Shown here piece after piece: positions 52,157 through 60,346 of a stretch of 64,000 nt of DNA. How positions within the stretch are numbered: the first letter of the stretch is position 1; each line of letters begins with the position of its first letter. The stretch lies in contig CAVWNR010000003.1 in the NCBI GenBank assembly GCA_963756525.1, positions 62,001-126,000 of the forward strand, in the 5' to 3' direction. The DNA is from CAVWNR01 sp963756525 (GTDB taxonomy: Bacteria > Actinomycetota > Actinomycetes > Mycobacteriales > Jatrophihabitantaceae). The position numbers and the translations under genes were made by a program. Below the pieces are notes generated by a model, which saw nothing but the letters and a program-made list of their open reading frames with translations, searched no databases and was not told the origin of the DNA.

Positions 52157-54262
52157 TCAGGCGAACGTCGCCTCGCGCTGCCAGAACCGCAGTTGGGCGC
52201 AGCTGCGGAAGAACCCGTTGACCTCGCCGCCGTCCAGCCGCAGGAAGCCCTGGTCGAGCTTGCCGTCGAGCCCGACCGCGCTGAACAGGACCGTCGCCGC
52301 CTCGGTGTAGCCGACGAACTTGCAGTGCGCGAAGGCGTCGTTGACGAAGTCGCGGGCCGCCGGCGCCTCGGCCAGCTTGGCGGCGCCCGCGCCGTTGGTG
52401 ATGATCGCGACGGCGTCGTAGAGCACCGACGGGCCGCCGTCGAGCTTCTGGTCAGCAGCGACCTTGCTGCCGTCGCTGGTGGCGACACCGCCCACGACGG
52501 GCGCGACGATTTCGACGGTCACGTCCTGCTTGTCGGCCGCGTTGCGCAGCGAGGCCAGCAGGGCTGCGTCCGCACCGTCGGTGACGAGCACGCCGAGTTT
52601 GCGGCCGGAGAACGTGTCCGGGCCCTTGGCGATGATCGACAAGGCCGGGGACGGCGGTAGGTCGGTCACCGGCTGCCGGGCGGGCGTCACGGCCTCCGGC
52701 AGTCCGAGGAGGCCTAGCCCGTCGGCGACGGCCTGCGCCAGCTCCTCGTGCACGTTGCGCAGCCCGGCCACCATCCGGGCGCGGATCTCCTCGACCTCGC
52801 ACTTGCTCAGCTCGAAGACGAACGCGTTGGCGATGTGCCGCTGCTCGGCCTCGGTCTGGCTGATGTAGAACTGCCGGGCCTGGCTGTAGTGGTCGGCGAA
52901 GCTCTCCGGGCGCAGCCGCCGCTTCGGCCCGGCAACCTCCTCCGGGTACGTGGTGAAGCCGCGGGCCGGGTCCTCGCGCGGGCCGCCTTCCGCGCCGGGC
53001 CAGGAGTTCGGCTCGTAGTTGGCGCGCGAGGTCGGGTTGCGCATCGCCATATGGCCGTCCTGCTGGAACAGCGCGACCGGGCAGCGCGGCGCGTTCACCG
53101 GCAGCTGGGTGAAGTTGGGGCTGCCGAGCCGCTTGAGCTGGGTGTCCAGGTAGGAGAAGTTGCGGCCTTGCAGCAGCGGGTCGTCGCTGAAGTCGATGCC
53201 GGGAACGATGTTCTGCGTGCAGAAGGCGACCTGCTCGGTCTCGGCGAAGAAGTTGTCGACGGTGCGGTCCAGCACGAGCCGCCCGACCGGCCGCAGCGGC
53301 ACCTCCTCCTCGGGGATGATCTTCGTCGGGTCGAGGATGTCGAACTGGAACCGGTCGGCGAACTCGTCGTCGAAGAGTTGCAGGCTCAGCTCCCATTCCG
53401 GGAAGGTGCCCTGCCGGATCGCATCCCACAGGTCGCGCCGGTGGAAGTCCGGGTCCGCCCCGTTGATCTTCACGGCTTCGTTCCACATCACCGACTGCAT
53501 GCCCTGCCTTGGCCGCCAGTGGAACTTGACGAACGTCGAGCGGCCCTGCGCGTTGACCAGCCGGAAGGTGTGCACACCGAAGCCCTCCATGAACCGGAAC
53601 GACCGCGGAATGGCCCGGTCGGACATGATCCACAGCAGCATGTGGGTCGACTCGGGTGTCAGCGAGACGAAGTCCCAGAAGTTGTCGTGGGCCGTCTGCG
53701 CCTGCGGGAAGCCCCGGTCCGGCTCCTGCTTGGCGGCGTGCACGACATCGGGGAACTTCATCGCGTCCTGGATGAAGAACACCGGGATGTTGTTGCCGAC
53801 CAGATCCCAATTGCCCTGCCGCGTGTAGAACTTGACGGCGAACCCGCGCACGTCCCGAGCCAGGTCGAACGAGCCCTTGTTCCCCGCCACAGTGGAGAAG
53901 CGCACGAACGTCTCAGTCCGCTCCCCGGCGCGCTGGAAGAGGTCCGCCTGCGTCAGCTCGCTCAGCGGCTCGTAGTTCTCGAAGAAGCCGTGCGCCCCGA
54001 AGCCTCGTGCGTGCACCACCCGTTCGGGGATCCTCTCGTGGTCGAAGTGGAACACCTTCTCCCGGAAGTGGAAGTCCTCGAGCAAGGCGGGGCCGCGCTC
54101 GCCGACCCGCAGAGTGTTCTGGTCGTCGCCGACGACCACTCCCTGTTGGGTGGTGAGACTCGCCCGCTCGCCGCCGGCTACTTGATGGGTCTCGCCGCCG
54201 GCGGCCCGCTCGATGGACTCCTGACCGTATTCGACCTGCTCCCGCTCAGAGTCAGCGCTCAC
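52157..54262 (-). CDS. katE: large-subunit (KatE/HPII-type) heme catalase
   Basis: A 701-residue catalase that breaks down hydrogen peroxide. His84 (VVHARGFGAHG) is the distal histidine, the Asn in GNNIPVFF near 157 assists, and the Tyr in RNFSYLDTQLKRLG binds the heme iron. The last 150 residues are a DJ-1/PfpI-like flavodoxin domain (GRKLGVLVTDGADAALL onward), the mark of large-subunit catalases. GTG 54262 has GGAGGTGAG upstream; the longer open frame reads unrelated sequence. It stands alone and follows the CPBP gene on the same strand by 109 bp. Confidence 0.93.
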   Translation of the reverse strand: MSADSEREQVEYGQESIERAAGGETHQVAGGERASLTTQQGVVVGDDQNTLRVGERGPALLEDFHFREKVFHFDHERIPERVVHARGFGAHGFFENYEPLSELTQADLFQRAGERTETFVRFSTVAGNKGSFDLARDVRGFAVKFYTRQGNWDLVGNNIPVFFIQDAMKFPDVVHAAKQEPDRGFPQAQTAHDNFWDFVSLTPESTHMLLWIMSDRAIPRSFRFMEGFGVHTFRLVNAQGRSTFVKFHWRPRQGMQSVMWNEAVKINGADPDFHRRDLWDAIRQGTFPEWELSLQLFDDEFADRFQFDILDPTKIIPEEEVPLRPVGRLVLDRTVDNFFAETEQVAFCTQNIVPGIDFSDDPLLQGRNFSYLDTQLKRLGSPNFTQLPVNAPRCPVALFQQDGHMAMRNPTSRANYEPNSWPGAEGGPREDPARGFTTYPEEVAGPKRRLRPESFADHYSQARQFYISQTEAEQRHIANAFVFELSKCEVEEIRARMVAGLRNVHEELAQAVADGLGLLGLPEAVTPARQPVTDLPPSPALSIIAKGPDTFSGRKLGVLVTDGADAALLASLRNAADKQDVTVEIVAPVVGGVATSDGSKVAADQKLDGGPSVLYDAVAIITNGAGAAKLAEAPAARDFVNDAFAHCKFVGYTEAATVLFSAVGLDGKLDQGFLRLDGGEVNGFFRSCAQLRFWQREATFA

Positions 54263-54468
54263 GTTTGTCTCACCTCCGGATGGGTCGCGGGCCGCGCCGC
54301 GGCGGCCGCGCATTGCCCATCTGCCTACCCCGATCGGACCGCAGGCAACCCACGAGACGCCGCAGGACTTCGCCGTGGAAGTTCGCCACGCGGACGCCGT
54401 CGCGCCGCTTGGGTGTTTCCCCCGTCCGGCGCGCAGCTCGCGGGCCCCAGGTTGACGGCCGTTTCTGA

Positions 54469-55819
54469 TCAGAACGCCGGGGGGTCGGTTTCTGCGGCTG
54501 TGGTTGTGCGGTCGGCGGGCAGGGGTGGCGGCTCGGATCGGTAGGTGTGGCTGGTGGGGCTGGTCCAGTGCGAGATGCGGGTGTGCGGGTCGCGGTGCAC
54601 CGACCAGCCGGCTTCGTGCTTGGCCCGGTGGTGTCTTCGGCACAGTGCGGCGAGGTTCGGTTCGGCGGTGCGCCCGCCGTCGTCGTAGGCGGTCTCATGG
54701 TCCAGGTCGCAGCGGTGCGCCGGGCGGGCGCAGCCGGGGAAGGTACAGGTCTGGTCGCGGGCGAGGACGAAGTCGGCCAGATCCGCCGGCGGCCGGTAGA
54801 CGCTGCGGGCGTAGTCGAGCAGCGCCCCGGACAGCGGGTCGGTGACCAGCCGCCGCCAGGTGCCGGTCGGGTCGGCCGCCAACCGCCGGGCGACGGCGGC
54901 GGGGATCGGGCCGTACCCGGTCAGCTCTCCGGGCTGCTCGTCGCAACCCAGCAGGGTGGACAGCGCCACCGTGACCTGGATGCACGGGCGCAGCCCTTGC
55001 GCTTTCGGCAGCAGCGGGTCGTGCAGCGCCGCGACGCCCAGGTCGACCAGCGCGTCGGCGCGGCGCTGCTCGGCGGTGCGCTCGTCGCCGCGGGCGGTCT
55101 CGGCGGCCAGCGCGGTCACCGCGGCGATGATCGTGGCGGCGCCTTCGGCGGGCAGCAGCGCCCACAGCTCGGCCATCCCGTCGCCGACCGGGCGCAGGCT
55201 CACCCGCCGCCGCGCCATGCCGTGCTCCCGGCGCTGCTCGGCCCGGCGCGCGTCGGCGGTCGCCACGGCGCGGGCGACCGAGCGGCGAAACGCCGGCAGG
55301 GTCTGCTCGGCTGCCTTGTCCAGCACCGCCGCCTCGATGGCCGCCGCGGCGGACTGGTCCAGCCCGGCCACCGCCTCGGCCAGGGTCTCCGCGTGCCGCA
55401 GGCTGATCGCACCGTCCTCGAGCTTCCGCAGGGTGGCGGGCAGGCGGTGCACCAGATCATGGGCCACAACCAGCCGGGCCTGCGCGGAGCCGCAGCGCAC
55501 AGGCCACCTCCTCGCGCACCCAGCCGCGCTCCAACGCACCAAGCGCATCATGCGGATCGTCCGGGGCGAGCGGATCGGCCAGCATCCCGGCCAGCAGCCG
55601 CTGCTGCACCCCGGCCAGCCAAGCCAGCTGCTTCTCCACCGCTACCAGCGCATCCACCCGCCCGCCCGCGGACAGCGCCGCCGGGTCCAGCAGCCGCAGC
55701 GCCGCACCATCCGCCCCACCCGGCCGCAGCGCCGCCAGATACGCAGCCGCGGCATCCGGCGCGTCGAAGATCTCCGCCTCGCTCAGCGGCGGCGGCTCCG
55801 GCTCATCCTCATCGAACAC
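54469..55819 (-). pseudogene. DUF222 + HNH endonuclease gene, broken by a frameshift
   Basis: The typical actinobacterial DUF222-HNH protein: DUF222 helices (LVAVEKQLAWLAGVQQRLLA, then WVREEVACALRL) and a C-terminal HNH domain, FVLARDQTCTFPGC, CDLDHETAYDDGG and CRRHHRAKH. After residue 120 or so the frame changes: SAQARLVVAHDLVHRLP continues in another one. The break is near 55488: two bases missing, or one extra, in a GGAG/CGC run. Corrected, it would be about 450 residues. Many copies of this family exist per genome, often near mobile DNA. The GTG at 55819 is leaderless from the promoter just upstream. Confidence 0.8.
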
Positions 55820-55826
55820 GTGTGCG

Positions 55827-55855
55827 AGTCTATCACTGCTTGACCAGTCTGTCGA
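55827..55855 (-). promoter_or_regulatory. promoter of the DUF222-HNH gene
   Basis: -35 TCGACA (55855-55850), a 17-bp spacer and -10 TAGACT (55832-55827). Seven bases after the -10 comes the GTG, so the transcript should be leaderless. Confidence 0.6.
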
Positions 55856-56005
55856 CGTAGATTCCCGTGCGTGCAAGGGAAAATCTCTCTATCCAGGGCC
55901 GGGCAGCCGCAGCCGGGGGCTTGGTTCCGTGAGCCAACCCTGTGATCCAAGGGGCGTGGCGTAATTCAGCAGCAGCATGTCGGTCCGGTCCGCGATACTC
56001 GGCAC

Positions 56006-56443
56006 GTGGCGTCCGTCCCCGCATCCCGGCACCTGCTGCAGGCCAAAGACCTCGCCGACGCGCGCTACTTCGAGCCGCTGAGTGTCGACGATCTCGCCCA
56101 CGCGGCGGGACTGTCCCGCGCGCATTTCAGCCGCGAGTTCCGGCGCGTGTTCGGGGAGTCGCCGCACGCCTACCTGCTGACCCGCCGCCTGGAACGCGCG
56201 GCGGCGCTGCTGCGCGACACCGACCGCAGCGTCGCCGACATCTGCACGGCCGTCGGTCTGGAGGCCGTCGGCTCGTTCACGACGAGCTTTACCCGCATGT
56301 TCGGCAAGTCGCCGACCGCCTACCGGGCGGGCTTCCCGCCGGCGGCGGCGCTGATTCCCAGTTGCGTGTGGCGGGTGTACGGCCGCCCGCAACACCGCAC
56401 GTTTCGAGAAGACACGCCGGCGCCGCGGCGCATAGCCTCCTGA
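56006..56443 (+). CDS. AraC-family regulator, HTH domain only
   Basis: A 145-residue regulator with both AraC helix-turn-helix units: LSVDDLAHAAGLSRAHFSREFR near 25-46 and VADICTAVGLEAVGSFTTSFTRMFG near 76-100. It has no sensor domain, so it resembles the short two-HTH regulators that control a VOC neighbour. GTG is the start, with no ribosome-binding site; a GATACT -10 ends six bases before it, so this too may be leaderless. The downstream VOC gene (38 bp) is probably co-transcribed. Confidence 0.85.
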   Translation: MASVPASRHLLQAKDLADARYFEPLSVDDLAHAAGLSRAHFSREFRRVFGESPHAYLLTRRLERAAALLRDTDRSVADICTAVGLEAVGSFTTSFTRMFGKSPTAYRAGFPPAAALIPSCVWRVYGRPQHRTFREDTPAPRRIAS

Positions 56444-56481
56444 TCGACCGGTCACCAGACCGATTAGACCAGGAGGATCCG

Positions 56482-56901
56482 ATGATCAGCATGGCCAACG
56501 CCCAGCTGTGGGTGCACGACCAGGACGCCGCGCTCGAGTTCTACACCCGCAAGCTCGGCTGGGAGGTTCGCTCGGACGTCACCGTGCCGGAGATGGGAAA
56601 CTTCCGCTGGCTCGCCGTCGGCCCGGCACACCAGCCCGACATCTCCGTCGTCCTGATGGCCATCCCCGGACCCCCGGTGATGGACGCCGCGACCGCCGAG
56701 CAGGTGCGTGATCTGATGGGCAAGGGCTTCGCGGGGACGATCTTCCTCACCACAGACGACTGCCGGGCGTCCTATGACGAGCTCGTCGCCCGCGGCGTGG
56801 AGTTCGTCGAGAAGCCGGAGGATCGCCCGTACGGCATCGACGCCGGGTTCCGCGACCCGTCCGGCAACCACCTGAGACTCACCCAGGTCCGGGCGATGTG
56901 A
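56482..56901 (+). CDS. VOC-superfamily (glyoxalase-like) protein
   Basis: A 139-residue vicinal-oxygen-chelate domain: AQLWVHDQDAALEFYTRKLGW at the start and GFRDPSGNHLRLTQ at the end are the family marks. Metal-site candidates are His12 and the Glu near 115 or 120. A consensus AGGAGG stands before the ATG. It follows the AraC-type gene and is probably co-regulated with it, an arrangement seen often in actinobacteria. Substrate unknown. Confidence 0.87.
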   Translation: MISMANAQLWVHDQDAALEFYTRKLGWEVRSDVTVPEMGNFRWLAVGPAHQPDISVVLMAIPGPPVMDAATAEQVRDLMGKGFAGTIFLTTDDCRASYDELVARGVEFVEKPEDRPYGIDAGFRDPSGNHLRLTQVRAM

Positions 56902-56913
56902 GCGAGCCCGGCG

Positions 56914-58332
56914 TCACAACCCGGCCACGAGCGGGCGGCGCTCGCCCCACCCCGTCGCCCGCTCGAAGCCATGCCCGACCTGCAGCACCGCGAGGTCCGC
57001 GCGGTGTGGCCCGACGATCTGCAGACCGACCGGCAGCCCGTTCGGCGTGAAGCCGGCCGGGACGGAGAGGGCCGGCGAGCCGGTGATCGTCACGAAATAC
57101 GCCGAGCGCATCCAGTCGAGATAGGTACGCTGCGGCACCCCGGCGACGCTCGTCGGGTACTCCTGCTCGGCGGGGAACGGCGGAACCTGGCTCGTCGGCA
57201 GCAGCAGCACGTCGAAGCTCTCGAAGAACTCGCGCATGCGCTCGAAGAGCGCGGCGTGCAGGACCTCAGCCCGGCCGATGTCCGGCCCGGTGAGCTTGCG
57301 CCCTTCGTCGATGTTCCAGACCAGGCTCGGTTTCAGCGTGTCCGGGTGCTGACGGCGCAGGTCGCCGAACGCCAGCTCGAACTGCCAGGCGCGCAAGACG
57401 CGAAACGCCTCGTCGGCGCCGGCGAAGTCCGGGCATGCCTCCTCGACGACGCAGCCGAGCCGCTCGAACACGTCCGCCGCCGGACGCAGCGCGTCGACGA
57501 CCGCAGCCTCCACCGGGAGCGCGCCGCCGAAGTCGGGTGACCAGGCGACCCGCAGTCCGGTCAACTCGCGGTCGAGCGGCGCGGCGAACCCGGAGCCGGG
57601 CTGCTCGATCGCGATCGGCGAGCGTGGGTCGGGGCCGGCCTGCACGGATAGCAGCAGCGCCGCGTCGGCGACGGTGCGCGCTAGCGGCCCCTGAACGCTG
57701 AGGGTCGACCACGGCACGGCATCGGGCCAGCTCGGCACGCGGCCCGGCGACGGACGCAGGCCGACGACGTTGCAGAACGACGCCGGGTTGCGCAGCGACC
57801 CGCCCATGTCGCTGCCGTCCGCCAGCGGCGTCATGCCGCAGGCCAGCGCGGCCGCCGCGCCACCGCTCGACCCGCCCGCCGAGCGGGACAGGTCGTACGG
57901 GTTGCGGGTGAGCCCGAACACCGGGTTCACCGTGTGCGATCCGGCCGCGAACTCCGGCACGTTCGACTTGCCGAGCGTGATCGCGCCGGCCGCCCGGACC
58001 CGCTGCACCACGAGCTCGTCACGGTCCGGCACATTGTCGGCGAAGATGGGTGAGCCGTAGGTCGTGCGGATGCCCGCCGTGTCGTGCGTGTCCTTGTAGA
58101 GCATGGGTAGGCCGTGCAGCGGGCCGACCTCGGCGCCGGCCACGAGCGCATCGTCCGCGGCGGCGGCCTCGTCCAACGCGCGCTCGGCGGTCAGCGTGAC
58201 GACCGCGTTCACCTGCGGGTTCGTCGCCTCGATGCGGGCGAGGTGCGCGTGCAGAACCTCTCGGGCGGAGACCTCCCGGCGCCGCAGCGCGCGCAGTAGA
58301 TCGCGCGCCGACGCGTAATGCAGCTCCTCCAT
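56914..58332 (-). CDS. amidase-signature (AS) family hydrolase
   Basis: A 472-residue amidase. The Ser-cisSer-Lys triad is complete: Lys80 (PMLYKDTHD), the cis-serine in SAGGSSGG at 151-158, and the nucleophile Ser179 in GSDMGGSLRNPA. The length fits free amidases rather than GatA. It converges on the AraC-VOC unit (12 bp between stops), so it is a separate transcript. It may act on a simple amide; the context gives no substrate. Confidence 0.9.
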   Translation of the reverse strand: MEELHYASARDLLRALRRREVSAREVLHAHLARIEATNPQVNAVVTLTAERALDEAAAADDALVAGAEVGPLHGLPMLYKDTHDTAGIRTTYGSPIFADNVPDRDELVVQRVRAAGAITLGKSNVPEFAAGSHTVNPVFGLTRNPYDLSRSAGGSSGGAAAALACGMTPLADGSDMGGSLRNPASFCNVVGLRPSPGRVPSWPDAVPWSTLSVQGPLARTVADAALLLSVQAGPDPRSPIAIEQPGSGFAAPLDRELTGLRVAWSPDFGGALPVEAAVVDALRPAADVFERLGCVVEEACPDFAGADEAFRVLRAWQFELAFGDLRRQHPDTLKPSLVWNIDEGRKLTGPDIGRAEVLHAALFERMREFFESFDVLLLPTSQVPPFPAEQEYPTSVAGVPQRTYLDWMRSAYFVTITGSPALSVPAGFTPNGLPVGLQIVGPHRADLAVLQVGHGFERATGWGERRPLVAGL

Positions 58333-58545
58333 GCCCGGTGACGCTACCGGTCGCGCACCGCGCCACTGTGCCGGCGAAAGCAGGGCCGAACACCGCCGTC
58401 AGCTCGCTGTTAGGCCGGATCCGTCACGGTTAGCCCACCGTCACACGGGGTACAGATCTTACATCGTGAAATGGACGATTGCAGAGCCCAGGGCATGTCC
58501 GCGGTGACGCTCCGGAAGCCCTGTCTACCGGAAGGAGCATGGGAG

Positions 58546-58836
58546 ATGCTCATCCTGCTAGGACTGATCTTGCTGTGCGGCAGCGGCGCATTCGCCGGCC
58601 TGCTCATCGCGTACAACCTGGGCGGCGGCCCGGACTACACCGCCACGATCTTCGGGGTCAGCCTGCCGACGCTCAACACTCTCGGGGTGTTCTGCACCGG
58701 AATCGCGCTGGGCCTGATCTTCTGCTTCGGGCTGTGGCTGATCGGCCTGTCACGCCGGGTGTGGGTGCGGCGGCGCGTCCGCACCGGAACTGTGGGCCGC
58801 GGCCCGATGGAGGATGCCGGGCACCCGGTGGTGTGA
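58546..58836 (+). CDS. small two-segment membrane protein
   Basis: A 96-residue protein with segments near 2-24 (LLGLILLCGSGAFAGLLIAYNL) and 45-68 (LGVFCTGIALGLIFCFGLWLIGL), followed by a basic tail (SRRVWVRRRVR). Such proteins recall LapA-like or SdpI-like small membrane proteins, but no firm family can be named. GAAGGAG eight bases before ATG 58546 fixes the start. It precedes the sugar porter by 46 bp, so it may be its operon partner. Confidence 0.75.
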   Translation: MLILLGLILLCGSGAFAGLLIAYNLGGGPDYTATIFGVSLPTLNTLGVFCTGIALGLIFCFGLWLIGLSRRVWVRRRVRTGTVGRGPMEDAGHPVV

Positions 58837-58882
58837 CGCAGCGCGTGATGTGAAGAAGCGAGGCTGACGCGGAGGATCAGCG

Positions 58883-60346
58883 GTGACGACGGGGACTGAG
58901 CACACATCCGATGGGAGCGGCGTGCTCGATCGCCTCGACAACCGCCCGACAACGTCCTTCTACTGGTACCTCGCGACGCTGGCCTGTATCGGCGGGTTCC
59001 TCTTCGGCTACGACACCGCCGACATCGGATCAGCGCTCAACTTCGTTCCCTACCAGCTCGGCAGCTTCGCGACCGGCTACCTGGTGGCCGGCGCGTCCAT
59101 CGGCGCCGCAGTGGGCGCCCTGCTCGCCGGCCCCGCGACCGACCGGTTCGGCCGGAAGTCGCTGCTGATCGCCGACGCCGGCATCTACGGCGTCGGCGCG
59201 ATCCTTTCCGCGGTCACGGTGAACGCGGACATGCTGCTCGGATCCCGCACCCTGATCGGCCTCGCTGTCGGCGCCGACTCGGCGATCGCGACCGCCTACA
59301 TCGCCGAGTTCGCCCCACGCCACAAGCGCGGCTCGCTGAGCATCATCCAGCAGTGGATGATCACGGTCGGCATTCTGGTGTCCTACATCGTCGCGGTGAT
59401 CGTGCTGCAGACGATGCCCGGCTCCGCAGGCGGCCTGGACTGGCGGCTCATGTTGGGCCTCGGCGCGATACCGGCCGTGATCGCCTTGGCATTGCGGGCG
59501 AACATGCCGGAATCGCCGCGGTGGCTGATCGAGCACGGCCGCTTCGACGGCGCACGAAAGGCGCTCGAACGGCTAGGCCTGGAGGTCACCGACGACGAGG
59601 TGCGGCAGACCGCCCGCCAGCTCACCGCGCAGGAGCGTGAACGAAAGCGGCATACGCAGTGGACGCCGGGAGTGCGGCACGCCCTGATCGTCGTCTGCGT
59701 CTTCTTCTTCTTCCAGCAGGTCAGCGGCATCAATGTGCCCTTCTACTACGGCCCGCAGCTGATGGCCGGCATCCTGCAGGGCGGCTCGTCCAAGGTGAGC
59801 ACCGAGATCGCCGGCGTCGAAGTCACCGCGATCATGGGCGCGGTCAACGTGTTCACGACCTACTTCGCGTTCCGCTACATCGACCGGCTCGGCCGGCGGG
59901 CGCTCTCCCTCGGCGGCTACCTGTTCATGTCGGCATTCATGCTGGTCGCCGCCGGCGGCGTCGCGTTCGCGGCGGGCCTGCCGAAGACCATCATCGTGAT
60001 GATCGGCCTGAACCTCTTCATCGCGTCGTTCGCGATCGGCGTCGGCGGCACGGGATGGCTGCTGCAGGGTGAGGTCTTCCCGACGGCGGTACGCGGCCGG
60101 GCGGCGGCGATCTGCGCGTGCGTGAACTGGCTGTCGAACTTCCTCATCGTTCAGTTCTTCCCCGCCTGGCATAGCGCGATCGGACTGGCCTGGGTGATGG
60201 TCTGCCTCGCCGCACTCGCGGTCGGCGGCGCGCTGTTCGTCGCGCGATACCTGCCCGAGACGAAGGAGCTTTCGGTGGAGCAAGTGATCCATGTCTTCGA
60301 GCGGCAGGCCCGTGAGGAACATCCCCCTCTTTCGACGGCAGTCTGA
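58883..60346 (+). CDS. MFS sugar porter
   Basis: A 487-residue transporter of the sugar porter family: FGYDTADIG in the first segment, the motif DRFGRKSLL after the second, PESPRWLIEHGR before the central loop, a second half with QVSGINVPFYYG, and DRLGRRALSL, all conserved in this family. The likely substrate is a sugar, polyol or inositol carried with protons. GTG start, after GGAGGATCAG. Its stop overlaps the ATG of aconitase by one base, so the two are coupled. Confidence 0.9.
   Translation: MTTGTEHTSDGSGVLDRLDNRPTTSFYWYLATLACIGGFLFGYDTADIGSALNFVPYQLGSFATGYLVAGASIGAAVGALLAGPATDRFGRKSLLIADAGIYGVGAILSAVTVNADMLLGSRTLIGLAVGADSAIATAYIAEFAPRHKRGSLSIIQQWMITVGILVSYIVAVIVLQTMPGSAGGLDWRLMLGLGAIPAVIALALRANMPESPRWLIEHGRFDGARKALERLGLEVTDDEVRQTARQLTAQERERKRHTQWTPGVRHALIVVCVFFFFQQVSGINVPFYYGPQLMAGILQGGSSKVSTEIAGVEVTAIMGAVNVFTTYFAFRYIDRLGRRALSLGGYLFMSAFMLVAAGGVAFAAGLPKTIIVMIGLNLFIASFAIGVGGTGWLLQGEVFPTAVRGRAAAICACVNWLSNFLIVQFFPAWHSAIGLAWVMVCLAALAVGGALFVARYLPETKELSVEQVIHVFERQAREEHPPLSTAV

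Noticed and set aside
52157..54643. Longer catalase start 127 codons upstream
   Set aside because: The added sequence is proline/arginine-rich, not family-like, and would skip a consensus ribosome-binding site right before GTG 54262.
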